A stretch of DNA of 64,000 nucleotides from DIGJ01 sp041821315 (GTDB lineage Bacteria > Bacillota > Clostridia > Lachnospirales > Lachnospiraceae). Each line of letters opens with the position of its first letter. Position 1 is the first letter of the stretch. The translations under genes and the position numbers were made by a program. The notes beneath the pieces were generated by a model, which worked only from the letters and a program-made list of their open reading frames with translations, was not told the DNA's origin and searched no databases. The DNA is taken from the NCBI GenBank assembly GCA_041821315.1, contig JBGUEO010000027.1, positions 4,288 through 68,287 on the forward strand. Reading direction: 5' to 3'. Positions 35,527 through 43,197 of the stretch are shown piece by piece.

Positions 35527-36093
35527 ATGTTTCGATGTAAGAAAGGTGAATATGGATATATTAGTAAACGAAAATATCAGCAGTTATTTTTGGCAATTTT
35601 AATGGGACTAATTGGCCTGTTAATTTACGGGCTTGGCTATATATTGAATGGATACAAACAGAACAACATTTGTTTGGTGCTTGGAATTTTGATGGTGCTT
35701 CCAGGAGCAAAATTCTTAACAACATATATATTACTATTTCCGTATCATACACCAGATCGTGTACTATTTGATGAGAGTTCCATGGTAACGCAAAAAGGAG
35801 GTATCTTGCTGTCTGATCTTGTGATTACATCAACCGAGCGTGCAATGAACCTTGATTTTTTATATGTAGGAAATGAATGTGTGTATGGATTGATTGGTAA
35901 AACAAAAATGAAAACAAAGGACATACAGGATTATATAGCGAAGGGTGTTCGCAATTGGGGAACTGGGTACACAGTAAAAATTGTTGATAGTAAAGAAAAC
36001 TTTCAAAAGACCATATTGGCAGTCAAAGAAAAAGAAATCAATTCTGATGAGGAAGAAAGAGTTCTTGCGTATCTTTACTCGTTAATTGTATAA
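35527..36093 (+). CDS. Putative membrane protein with two N-terminal helices
   Basis: 188 residues with GGAGGATAATAA before the ATG. After a short basic stretch there are two hydrophobic helices (about residues 20-40 and 48-70) and then a soluble domain of about 115 residues that should face the cytoplasm. The soluble part is mixed alpha/beta and has no motif that I recognise. It lies 12 nt before an RluA-family gene and may be co-transcribed with it and recU. Confidence 0.72.
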   Translation: MFRCKKGEYGYISKRKYQQLFLAILMGLIGLLIYGLGYILNGYKQNNICLVLGILMVLPGAKFLTTYILLFPYHTPDRVLFDESSMVTQKGGILLSDLVITSTERAMNLDFLYVGNECVYGLIGKTKMKTKDIQDYIAKGVRNWGTGYTVKIVDSKENFQKTILAVKEKEINSDEEERVLAYLYSLIV

Positions 36094-36104
36094 AGGAGAT
36101 CGTT

Positions 36105-37130
36105 ATGCAGGAAATAACAATAGGTGATAAAGAAGCAGGACAGCGTTTTGACAAATTTTTAGGAAAATATTTAAATCAAGCAACAAAGAGTTTTGTTTAC
36201 AAGATGCTTCGAAAAAAAAACATCACATTAAATGGGAAAAAAGCAGAGGGATCTGAAAAATTGGAATTGGGGGATCAGATTAAGTTATTCTTAGCAGATG
36301 ATACCATTGAAAAATTTAGCGAATCAAAACATGCAGCAGAAACAAAAGAACGCGGGATTTTAAAAACGGATGAACTAGAGGTACTATTTGAAAACAAACA
36401 CTTGCTTATTATCAACAAGCCAGCTGGAATGCTTTCTCAAAAAGCGCGTCTGGAGGATATTTCTTTGGTGGAATATATCACCGACTATTTATTAGATCAA
36501 GGACAATTAACCATAGAAGAGTTAAAAGGGTTTCATCCGGGCATTTGTAATCGACTCGATCGAAACACAAGTGGAATTATAGTGGCGGGAAAGACGGTAG
36601 AAGGGCTTCAGGTAATGGGGCGTGTGTTCAGAGACCGTGAAATTGACAAATATTATTATTGTATTGTAAAAGGCGAAATAAAAAAGCAAGAATTAATTGA
36701 AGGTTATTTATATAAAAATCATAATCATAATAAGGTTTCTATTCATAAAGAGGCAGTGGATGGAGCCGATTATATTAAAACACAATATGAACCCATTCTT
36801 TGTAGTAAAGAATTAACACTGCTTCGTGTCAAACTGATTACCGGTAAGTCACATCAAATTCGTGCGCATCTTGAAAGTGTAGGTCACCCTATTATTGGTG
36901 ATGGGAAGTATGGTGATGTTTTAGTGAATAAAAAGTTTAGAAAAAATTTCAAATTAAAACATCAGTTATTGCACGCGACTGAGTTGGTCTTTCCCAAAAT
37001 GGAAGGAGATTGGGACTTGCTGTCTGAAAAGAAGATAATAGCACCGCTTCCAGATTATTTTGAGGTAATTGTAACAAAATGTTTTGATGGAGGTGGGGAC
37101 TTATGCCGTCATGGAATTCAAGAGGATTAA
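36105..37130 (+). CDS. RluA-family (RluC/RluD-type) pseudouridine synthase
   Basis: 341 residues with an N-terminal S4 domain (about 12-75) and the RluA catalytic core. The hallmark ICNRLDRNTSGIIVAGK (about 148-164) contains the catalytic Asp, and KSHQIRAHLESVGHPIIGDGKYG is near residue 250. It acts on rRNA uridines, but which ones cannot be told by eye. AAGGAGAT precedes the ATG. Its 3' end overlaps recU by 28 nt in a different frame. Confidence 0.9.
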   Translation: MQEITIGDKEAGQRFDKFLGKYLNQATKSFVYKMLRKKNITLNGKKAEGSEKLELGDQIKLFLADDTIEKFSESKHAAETKERGILKTDELEVLFENKHLLIINKPAGMLSQKARLEDISLVEYITDYLLDQGQLTIEELKGFHPGICNRLDRNTSGIIVAGKTVEGLQVMGRVFRDREIDKYYYCIVKGEIKKQELIEGYLYKNHNHNKVSIHKEAVDGADYIKTQYEPILCSKELTLLRVKLITGKSHQIRAHLESVGHPIIGDGKYGDVLVNKKFRKNFKLKHQLLHATELVFPKMEGDWDLLSEKKIIAPLPDYFEVIVTKCFDGGGDLCRHGIQED

Positions 37131-37636
37131 GAGGATCGACATTAGAAGAACTAATTAATTTAACCAATGAAAAATATAGAGCCAATCATTTGGCATTAAT
37201 ACAAAAAGTTCCTACTCCTATTAAGCCAATTAAAATTGATTCTTCCAGTCGTCAGATTACACTTGCATATTTTGAGCAAAAGAGTACTGTTGATTATATC
37301 GGTGCAGTCCAAGGCGTTCCGGTGTGCTTTGATGCAAAAGAATGTGCGACGGATACGTTTCCACTCCAAAATATTCATGATCATCAAGTGGAATTTATGA
37401 CAGAATTTGAACGACAAAGCGGAGTATCCTTTCTTTTGATTTATTTCAAAAAGAAAAATGTTTTTTATTATTTAACGTATGAAAAAATGATGGAGTTTTG
37501 GAATCGAGCATTGGAGGGTGGTAAGAATAGTTTTCGCTATGAAGACTTGGATCCGCATTTCCAGATTTCAACAAACAATGGAGTATTTGTTCATTATTTA
37601 GAGATGCTTAATCAAGATTTGGAAAGTCGTGATTGA
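37103..37636 (+). CDS. recU: Holliday junction resolvase RecU
   Basis: Gram-positive Holliday-junction nuclease of 177 residues that also modulates RecA. The catalytic region is visible as STVDYIGAVQGVPVCFDAKEC (about 70-90), containing the Asp and Glu-x-Lys-type acidic residues, and QVEFMTEF follows. GGAGGTG lies 9 nt before the ATG. In bacilli recU pairs with a penicillin-binding protein gene; here it sits behind a pseudouridine synthase. Its stop codon lies within the -35 box of the his promoter. Confidence 0.9.
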   Translation: MPSWNSRGLRGSTLEELINLTNEKYRANHLALIQKVPTPIKPIKIDSSSRQITLAYFEQKSTVDYIGAVQGVPVCFDAKECATDTFPLQNIHDHQVEFMTEFERQSGVSFLLIYFKKKNVFYYLTYEKMMEFWNRALEGGKNSFRYEDLDPHFQISTNNGVFVHYLEMLNQDLESRD

Positions 37637-37661
37637 CACAGAAAGATAGATTCGTTATAAT
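37633..37661 (+). promoter_or_regulatory. Promoter of the histidine operon
   Basis: Perfect TTGACA (37633-37638) and TATAAT (37656-37661) with a 17-base spacer. The -35 overlaps the recU stop codon. The leader of about 80 nt holds TTCGCT and AGCGAA arms (near 37683 and 37714) that could pair, but it is too short for a T-box and I see no His-codon leader peptide. Confidence 0.85.
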
Positions 37662-37745
37662 AGAAACAGTTTTTGCTGCTAATTCGCTACTACAACATCA
37701 CACTAAAGCGACGAAGCGAAAATATCGAGAAAGGGTGAGAAGCCA

Positions 37746-39023
37746 ATGAAAATGAAACAATATAAGCTATTACATACACCAGAAGGTGTTCGAGATATTT
37801 ATAATGGAGAATGTGAACGTAAGATTAATCTCCAAAAAGAGTTGGAAGATATCTTGAAAAAATATGGATTTAAGAGTATGCAGACTCCTAGTTTTGAGTT
37901 TTTCGACATTTTTAGTGAAGAGAGAGGAACTGTATTATCGAAGGAATTATACAAATTTATTGATCGCGAAGGAAATACATTAGTACTTCGTCCAGATATG
38001 ACCCCTTCGATTGCAAGGTGCGCTGCAAAATATTTCAATGAAGATAATTTTCCACTACGTTTAACCTACACGGGTAACACGTATATCAATAATTCAAGCC
38101 ACCAAGGAAAACTAAATGAAACGACACAGGTTGGAGCAGAATTAATCAATGATGCATCGGTAGAAGCGGATAGTGAAATATTAGCAATAACCGTGGACTG
38201 CTTAAGAACAGCAGGGTTAGCAGAATTTCAAGTGGAAGTAGGACATGCCGATTTTTTTAATGGATTAATGGAGGAGGCAGCCTTTCATGAAGAAGAAGTG
38301 ATTGAAATGAAAAGCTTGATGGAAAGCAAAAATTTGTTTGGTATTGAAGCTTTACTTGAGAGAAAAGCGATTCCCAAACGATTAAAGGAACTTTTAATGA
38401 AACTTCCAGAGCTGTTTGGTAATATCGAACATTTTTCTTACGCAAGAAAGATGACAAATAATAAAAAGGCCCTGATTGCACTGGATCGGCTCGAGGAAAT
38501 CGTATCTATTATGGATAGCTACGGGATGCGTGATTATATTACAGTTGATCTTAGCATGTTAAGTAAATACAACTATTATACAGGGATTATCATGAAAGCC
38601 TATACCTATGGGACTGGGGAAGCAGTTGCCCAAGGCGGTCGTTATGATACGTTAGTCGGACAGTTTGGAAAAGAAGCACCTGCGGTCGGTCTTGTATTAT
38701 TAATAGATCAGCTTATGGTTGCTCTTCTTAGTCAAAAGCGTATTATGCCAATAAAGGAAGATGGTATATTAATGCTTTATCATAAAAATAATCGGGTCGA
38801 AGCAATTTCGATTGCAAATAAACTGCGGAAGCAAAATAAAAATGTAACAATGATGTATCAGCCAAATGAGAATGCAATAGAGGAATATGGAAGTTTTATG
38901 GAAAAATCCGGACTACAGTATGGGATTCGCTTGCTGAAGGAAGATATGTTACAGGTATATAATAAAGTGACGAAGCAAACAAAGCAGATAAAGGTAATTG
39001 ATTTTTTTGGGGTGAGAATATGA
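37746..39023 (+). CDS. hisZ: ATP phosphoribosyltransferase regulatory subunit HisZ
   Basis: A histidyl-tRNA-synthetase-like protein that lost aminoacylation and activates short HisG. The 425 residues show the class II motif 2-like segment LRPDMTPSIARCAAKYF (about 79-95) and, later, YYTGIIMKAYTYGTGEAVAQGGRYD. The typical start is LLHTPEGVRDI. It overlaps hisG by 4 nt, and the short HisG beside it fits the HisZ/HisG octamer type, making HisZ rather than HisS the right call. Confidence 0.94.
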   Translation: MKMKQYKLLHTPEGVRDIYNGECERKINLQKELEDILKKYGFKSMQTPSFEFFDIFSEERGTVLSKELYKFIDREGNTLVLRPDMTPSIARCAAKYFNEDNFPLRLTYTGNTYINNSSHQGKLNETTQVGAELINDASVEADSEILAITVDCLRTAGLAEFQVEVGHADFFNGLMEEAAFHEEEVIEMKSLMESKNLFGIEALLERKAIPKRLKELLMKLPELFGNIEHFSYARKMTNNKKALIALDRLEEIVSIMDSYGMRDYITVDLSMLSKYNYYTGIIMKAYTYGTGEAVAQGGRYDTLVGQFGKEAPAVGLVLLIDQLMVALLSQKRIMPIKEDGILMLYHKNNRVEAISIANKLRKQNKNVTMMYQPNENAIEEYGSFMEKSGLQYGIRLLKEDMLQVYNKVTKQTKQIKVIDFFGVRI

Positions 39024-39658
39024 GATATTTGACATTTGCATTAGCTAAGGGACGAATTGCAAAACAAGCCCTTGGAATATTAGAACAAATTGGAATTACA
39101 TGTGAAGAAATGAAAGATAAAGATTCTAGAAAACTTATTTTTGTAAATGAAGATTTAAAGCTTAAGTTTTTTCTTGCAAAGGCTACCGACGTTCCTACGT
39201 ATGTAGAATACGGAGCTGCCGATTTAGGTGTAGTAGGAAAAGATACCATTATGGAAGAAGGAAGAAAACTATATGAAGTAGTTGATTTGGGACTTGGTAA
39301 ATGCCGTATGTGTGTGGCGGGTCCGCCAGAAGCTAAGAAATATTTAAGTAGTGGGGAAATGATTCGTGTTGCTACAAAGTACCCTAATATTGCAAAAGAT
39401 TATTTTTACAATAAAAAGAATCAAACGGTAGAAATTATCAAACTGAATGGATCGATTGAATTAGCTCCTATTGTAGGACTATCGGAAGTCATTGTTGATA
39501 TTGTAGAAACCGGATCGACATTGCGAGAAAATGGATTGGTGGTACATGAAGAAATTTGTCCCCTCTCCGCTCGAATGGTTGTAAATCAAGTGAGTATGAA
39601 GATGGAACATGAACGGATATCGAATCTGATTCATCATTTAAAAGAAGTATTGGATTAG
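39020..39658 (+). CDS. hisG: ATP phosphoribosyltransferase catalytic subunit, short form
   Basis: First enzyme of histidine synthesis, joining ATP and PRPP. The 212-residue product lacks the C-terminal ACT-like regulatory domain of long HisG, so it needs HisZ. It begins RYLTFALAKGRIAKQAL, and the PRPP-binding region IVDIVETGSTLRENGL is near residue 155. Its ATG overlaps the hisZ stop (ATGA), suggesting coupled translation and equal subunit supply. Confidence 0.96.
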   Translation: MRYLTFALAKGRIAKQALGILEQIGITCEEMKDKDSRKLIFVNEDLKLKFFLAKATDVPTYVEYGAADLGVVGKDTIMEEGRKLYEVVDLGLGKCRMCVAGPPEAKKYLSSGEMIRVATKYPNIAKDYFYNKKNQTVEIIKLNGSIELAPIVGLSEVIVDIVETGSTLRENGLVVHEEICPLSARMVVNQVSMKMEHERISNLIHHLKEVLD

Positions 39659-39669
39659 GGGGATGAAGA

Positions 39670-40962
39670 ATGCGAATTGTAAAATTGACCAATGAGACAA
39701 AAAATAATATTTTGGAAGACTTATTAAAGCGTAGCCCAAATCAATACCGTCAATACGAGACTGTGGTAGATGAAATTATAAATACGATACGAAAAGATGG
39801 AGATAAGGCGGCCAATGCTTATACAGAAAAATTTGACGGTGCATTGATTACGGCAGAAACGATACGCGTCTCTAAAGAAGAAATCAAGGAAGCTTATGAA
39901 TTGGTGGAAGATTCCTTGATTGACATTATTCGTAAGGCAAAGGGCAACATAGAATCATATCATCAAAAACAAAAACAATATAGCTGGTTTGATAGTACGC
40001 CCAATGGAACTATCGTAGGGCAAAAGGTTTCTCCGATTGAAAAAATTGGGGTCTATGTTCCAGGTGGTAAAGCGGCTTATCCTTCTTCTGTCTTAATGAA
40101 TGTTATTCCGGCAAAAGTTGCTGGGGTTGAAACAATTGTTATGACAACTCCACCTAATAAGGATGGACGGGTAAATCCGAATACATTGGTTGCTGCAAAC
40201 GAGGCAGGTGTGGATGAAATTTATAAAATTGGTGGTGCACAAGCGATTGCATGTCTTGCATATGGGACAAAAAGTATTCCGAAGGTTCACAAAATTGTTG
40301 GACCTGGAAATATATTTGTTGCGCTTGCAAAAAAAGCCGTATATGGTCACGTGAACATCGATTCCATTGCTGGACCGAGTGAAATATTAGTATTGGCAGA
40401 TGAAACAGCAAATGCAAGGTTTATTGCAGCTGATTTATTATCACAAGCTGAACATGACGAGTTAGCATCGGCCATTTTAGTGACAACAAGCATAGAGTTA
40501 GCAAAGAAGGTTTCTAAAGAAGTGGATCGTTTTGTAGAAGTTTTATCGAGAAAGGAAATCTTAGAGAAATCTCTTGAAAATTATGGATATATCTTAGTTG
40601 CAGATTCCATGAAGGAAGCAATTGATGTTACAAATGAAATCGCCTCGGAACATTTAGAGATTGTAACGAAAGATCCCTTCCAGATTATGACTAAAATTAA
40701 AAATGCCGGAGCAATTTTTCTTGGTGAATATTCAAGTGAACCCTTAGGAGATTATTTTGCAGGTCCTAACCATGTACTTCCTACCAATGGAACAGCAAAA
40801 TTCTTTTCGCCTCTTAGTGTGGATGACTTTATTAAGAAATCAAGTATTATTTCTTATTCAAAAGAAGCATTGGAACCAATTAGTAACGATATTATAGCAT
40901 TTGCAAATGCAGAGCAATTAACTGCACACGCAAATTCCATTGCAGTTCGATTTGAAAAATAA
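39670..40962 (+). CDS. hisD: Histidinol dehydrogenase
   Basis: Zinc enzyme that oxidises histidinol to histidine in two NAD-dependent steps. The 430 residues show GVYVPGGKAAYPSSVLMN, the signature DLLSQAEHDELASAILVTTS, and FAGPNHVLPTNGTAKF; the zinc-binding His and Asp in these motifs are present. It follows hisG by 11 nt. A separate promoter begins right after its stop codon, in front of the orphan gene. Confidence 0.97.
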   Translation: MRIVKLTNETKNNILEDLLKRSPNQYRQYETVVDEIINTIRKDGDKAANAYTEKFDGALITAETIRVSKEEIKEAYELVEDSLIDIIRKAKGNIESYHQKQKQYSWFDSTPNGTIVGQKVSPIEKIGVYVPGGKAAYPSSVLMNVIPAKVAGVETIVMTTPPNKDGRVNPNTLVAANEAGVDEIYKIGGAQAIACLAYGTKSIPKVHKIVGPGNIFVALAKKAVYGHVNIDSIAGPSEILVLADETANARFIAADLLSQAEHDELASAILVTTSIELAKKVSKEVDRFVEVLSRKEILEKSLENYGYILVADSMKEAIDVTNEIASEHLEIVTKDPFQIMTKIKNAGAIFLGEYSSEPLGDYFAGPNHVLPTNGTAKFFSPLSVDDFIKKSSIISYSKEALEPISNDIIAFANAEQLTAHANSIAVRFEK

Positions 40963-40975
40963 TTGATATTAACGC

Positions 40976-41004
40976 TTGCTTGTTTTTCTGACGATAAGTA
41001 TAAT
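40976..41004 (+). promoter_or_regulatory. Internal promoter in the his region, before the orphan gene
   Basis: TTGCTT (40976-40981) and TATAAT (40999-41004) are 17 bases apart, with about 50 nt to the start at 41054. It can transcribe the orphan gene and, by read-through, hisB onward independently of the hisZ promoter. Confidence 0.7.
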
Positions 41005-41053
41005 AGAAGTATAGAACGAGTTTTTAAAATTCAGAAAGCAAAGGAGTGATAAT

Positions 41054-41755
41054 ATGGCATCCTATTTTGGAATTAGTGGTGATTCAACCTCTTTTTTCTC
41101 AAGCTATTTTGGAACAAGCAGTACGGAAGATTCTAGTTCTAGTACCCCGCTTTCGGATTATGCGATGATTCAAAGCGGTGCATATAAAAAGCTTTTAAAC
41201 GCTTATTATGGAACAAATAGCAGTACGGCAAATTCGACGCAAGAATCGGAAAGTGATACAAAAAATAAGGTTAATTTAACAGAAACGAAATCGGCGGCAA
41301 CTACCTTAGAAAAGGCGGCAACTACTTTAAAAAATGGAGATTTTTCTGAATCGGATCAGGTAACTGAAAATGTACAAGCGTTTGTTGACGCTTATAACGA
41401 GACAATTGACAGTGCAAGTGATGTGGACGCAAAAAGTGTACTGCATAAAACATTATGGATGATTGGAAATACAAATGCGTCGACAAATTTATTAAAAGAT
41501 GTTGGCATTACAGTTGCTCCTGATAATAAATTAAGCTTGAATACAGATACGCTTAAAAATGCAGATGAAAGTACGCTTAAGACATTATTTAGTGGGACAA
41601 ATTCTTTTTCGGGCAAGATTGCTAGTAAAGCCACTGACCTAGTAAATCTTTCCAGTCGTTCGATGAAGGCATTGACTTCCACAGGAAGTGCATATACTAA
41701 TTCGGGAGATTACTCTTCAGTGAACACAAGTAATCTATATGATAGTTTGTTTTAG
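41054..41755 (+). CDS. Ser/Thr/Asn-rich protein with weak similarity to the FliD C-terminal region
   Basis: 233 residues behind AAAGGAGTGAT, with neither signal peptide nor membrane helix. The first 90 residues are low-complexity Ser/Thr/Tyr/Asn. Residues about 95-200 are helical and contain LKDVGITVAPDNKLSLNTDTLKNADESTLKTLFSG, given here only to locate the match at about 155-190: it follows the pattern of the flagellar cap protein FliD, in which a beta hairpin is followed by a residue-counting helix. No other flagellar gene is nearby. It sits between hisD and hisB with its own promoter and has nothing obvious to do with histidine. Function unknown. Confidence 0.7.
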   Translation: MASYFGISGDSTSFFSSYFGTSSTEDSSSSTPLSDYAMIQSGAYKKLLNAYYGTNSSTANSTQESESDTKNKVNLTETKSAATTLEKAATTLKNGDFSESDQVTENVQAFVDAYNETIDSASDVDAKSVLHKTLWMIGNTNASTNLLKDVGITVAPDNKLSLNTDTLKNADESTLKTLFSGTNSFSGKIASKATDLVNLSSRSMKALTSTGSAYTNSGDYSSVNTSNLYDSLF

Positions 41756-41770
41756 AATAAAATAATTGGA

Positions 41771-41803
41771 AATAGCCGGTGCTTATTTTGAGTGCCGGCT
41801 ATT
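41771..41803 (+). other. GC-rich hairpin without a T run between the orphan gene and hisB
   Basis: AATAGCCGG pairs perfectly with CCGGCTATT, a 9-bp stem around a 15-base loop. No U tract follows on either strand, so it is a poor intrinsic terminator. It could be an mRNA-stabilising or processing element ahead of hisB. Confidence 0.55.
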
Positions 41804-41833
41804 ATCGAAATGATGAAATAGGAAGGGGATAAC

Positions 41834-42424
41834 ATGGAGGTTCGAAAGAGTAAAAGATCAAGGGATACGGAAGAAACAAAAATTACAGTATCTCTTAATC
41901 TCGATGGAACAGGAAAATCTGTCATTGATACAGGAATTGGTTTTTTTGATCATATGCTTAAAAGCTTTGCCAAACATGGCTTTTTTGACCTTGATGTGAT
42001 GTGTAAGGGAGATTTAGAAGTTGATTCTCATCATACCATTGAGGATGTTGGAATTGTTTTGGGGCAAGCCATAAAAGAAGCACTTGGAACGAAAGAGGGA
42101 ATTCGACGGTTTGGTAATTTTATGCTTCCGATGGATGAGTCATTGATGCTTTGCGCGCTTGATTTATCTGGTAGACCATATTTTGCCTATGATGTGTCGT
42201 TTACAACATCACATCTTGGAACGCTAGATACAGAGATGATAAAAGAATTTTTTTATGCAGTTTCTTATGGGGCGGAAATGAATTTGCATATAAAAGAATT
42301 ATCGGGTGGAAATAATCATCATATGGCAGAGGCTATCTTTAAAGCGTTTGGAAAGGCTTTGGATGAGGCAACTAGCCTAGATGAAAGAATACAAGGAGTA
42401 CTATCAACAAAGGGAAGTTTATAA
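41834..42424 (+). CDS. hisB: Imidazoleglycerol-phosphate dehydratase
   Basis: Manganese enzyme for the sixth step of histidine synthesis. The 196 residues are the dehydratase alone, without the phosphatase domain of E. coli HisB. The two repeated metal motifs DSHHTIEDVGI (about 63-73) and GGNNHHMAEAIFKAFG (about 159-174) are intact. AGGAAGGGG precedes the ATG. hisA-like follows 29 nt later. Confidence 0.97.
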   Translation: MEVRKSKRSRDTEETKITVSLNLDGTGKSVIDTGIGFFDHMLKSFAKHGFFDLDVMCKGDLEVDSHHTIEDVGIVLGQAIKEALGTKEGIRRFGNFMLPMDESLMLCALDLSGRPYFAYDVSFTTSHLGTLDTEMIKEFFYAVSYGAEMNLHIKELSGGNNHHMAEAIFKAFGKALDEATSLDERIQGVLSTKGSL

Positions 42425-42453
42425 ATGATGAGTATAGAGTAGAGGTGACTGTG

Positions 42454-43197
42454 ATGTTGATTTTTCCTGCTATTTTTATAAAAAATGGAAGGTGTAATTC
42501 TCATACAAATCAAAACCTACCATGGAAACTAGCGGTGGAATATGCACAAATGGGAGCATCTCATTTGCATATAATTGATATAGATGGGGCAAGAATTGGA
42601 ACCTTTGTAAACGAGGAAAGTATTTTGGCAATTTTATCAAGAGTATCCATACCGATTGAAGTTGGAGGAGGAATACGCTCCTTAAAGAAGGTGGAACACT
42701 TACTTGATATGGGAGCCTCACGAGTTGTCATCGGAACGAAGGCAGTTGGAAACCCTGCATTTGTAAAAGAGGTCATCTCAAATTTTGGTCAAGAACGAAT
42801 TTTATTTTCCATTGATACAAAAAATGGTTTTGTAGTAACAGAGGGCTTTGAAAAGATAAATTCGATGAGGGCAATTGATTATGCAATCGAGATGAAAAGT
42901 TATGGAGTTAAAAATATTTGCTATGTGGATGCCTCACAAAAAAAACATACATCATACAGCTTTTGTGAGGAAATTGAAGCGTTGTATCAGAAAACGAAAC
43001 TAAATATTATCGCCAAAGGAAATATTAGCTCGATGAAAGAACTAGAGAAATTAAAAGAAGTAAATACCTGTGGTGTTGTATTAGAGGAAAATGAGGTTTT
43101 AAGGGAAATTAATATAAAAAAGGCAATTGATATTTTTGAAAAGGGAGACAGTGATGGAATACAAGAAAATAATTGGATATATGAATGGCGAAAATGA
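42454..43197 (+). CDS. HisA-like TIM-barrel protein, probably catalytically inactive
   Basis: Position and fold are those of HisA (ProFAR isomerase): 247 residues, first phosphate-loop VGGGIRSLKK intact near residue 77, and SIDTKNGFVVTEGF mid-barrel. However, the catalytic base is missing: the usual PAID reads PAIF, with Phe8 at the position of Asp8 in Thermotoga HisA. The loop normally reading (T)xIxRDGT is YVDASQKKHTS, the second phosphate loop AxGGI(S)S is AKGNISS, and the final GRA loop is LEENEV. ATG 42454 follows AGAGGTGA; GTG 42445 is possible. It overlaps the next gene by 44 nt. It is either an inactive relative with a structural or regulatory job, or an enzyme using a changed mechanism. 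Confidence 0.85.
   Translation: MLIFPAIFIKNGRCNSHTNQNLPWKLAVEYAQMGASHLHIIDIDGARIGTFVNEESILAILSRVSIPIEVGGGIRSLKKVEHLLDMGASRVVIGTKAVGNPAFVKEVISNFGQERILFSIDTKNGFVVTEGFEKINSMRAIDYAIEMKSYGVKNICYVDASQKKHTSYSFCEEIEALYQKTKLNIIAKGNISSMKELEKLKEVNTCGVVLEENEVLREINIKKAIDIFEKGDSDGIQENNWIYEWRK

Noticed and set aside
37662..37745. Histidine leader peptide or T-box before hisZ
   Set aside because: The leader is only about 80 nt, has no run of His codons and no AGGGTGG T-box motif.
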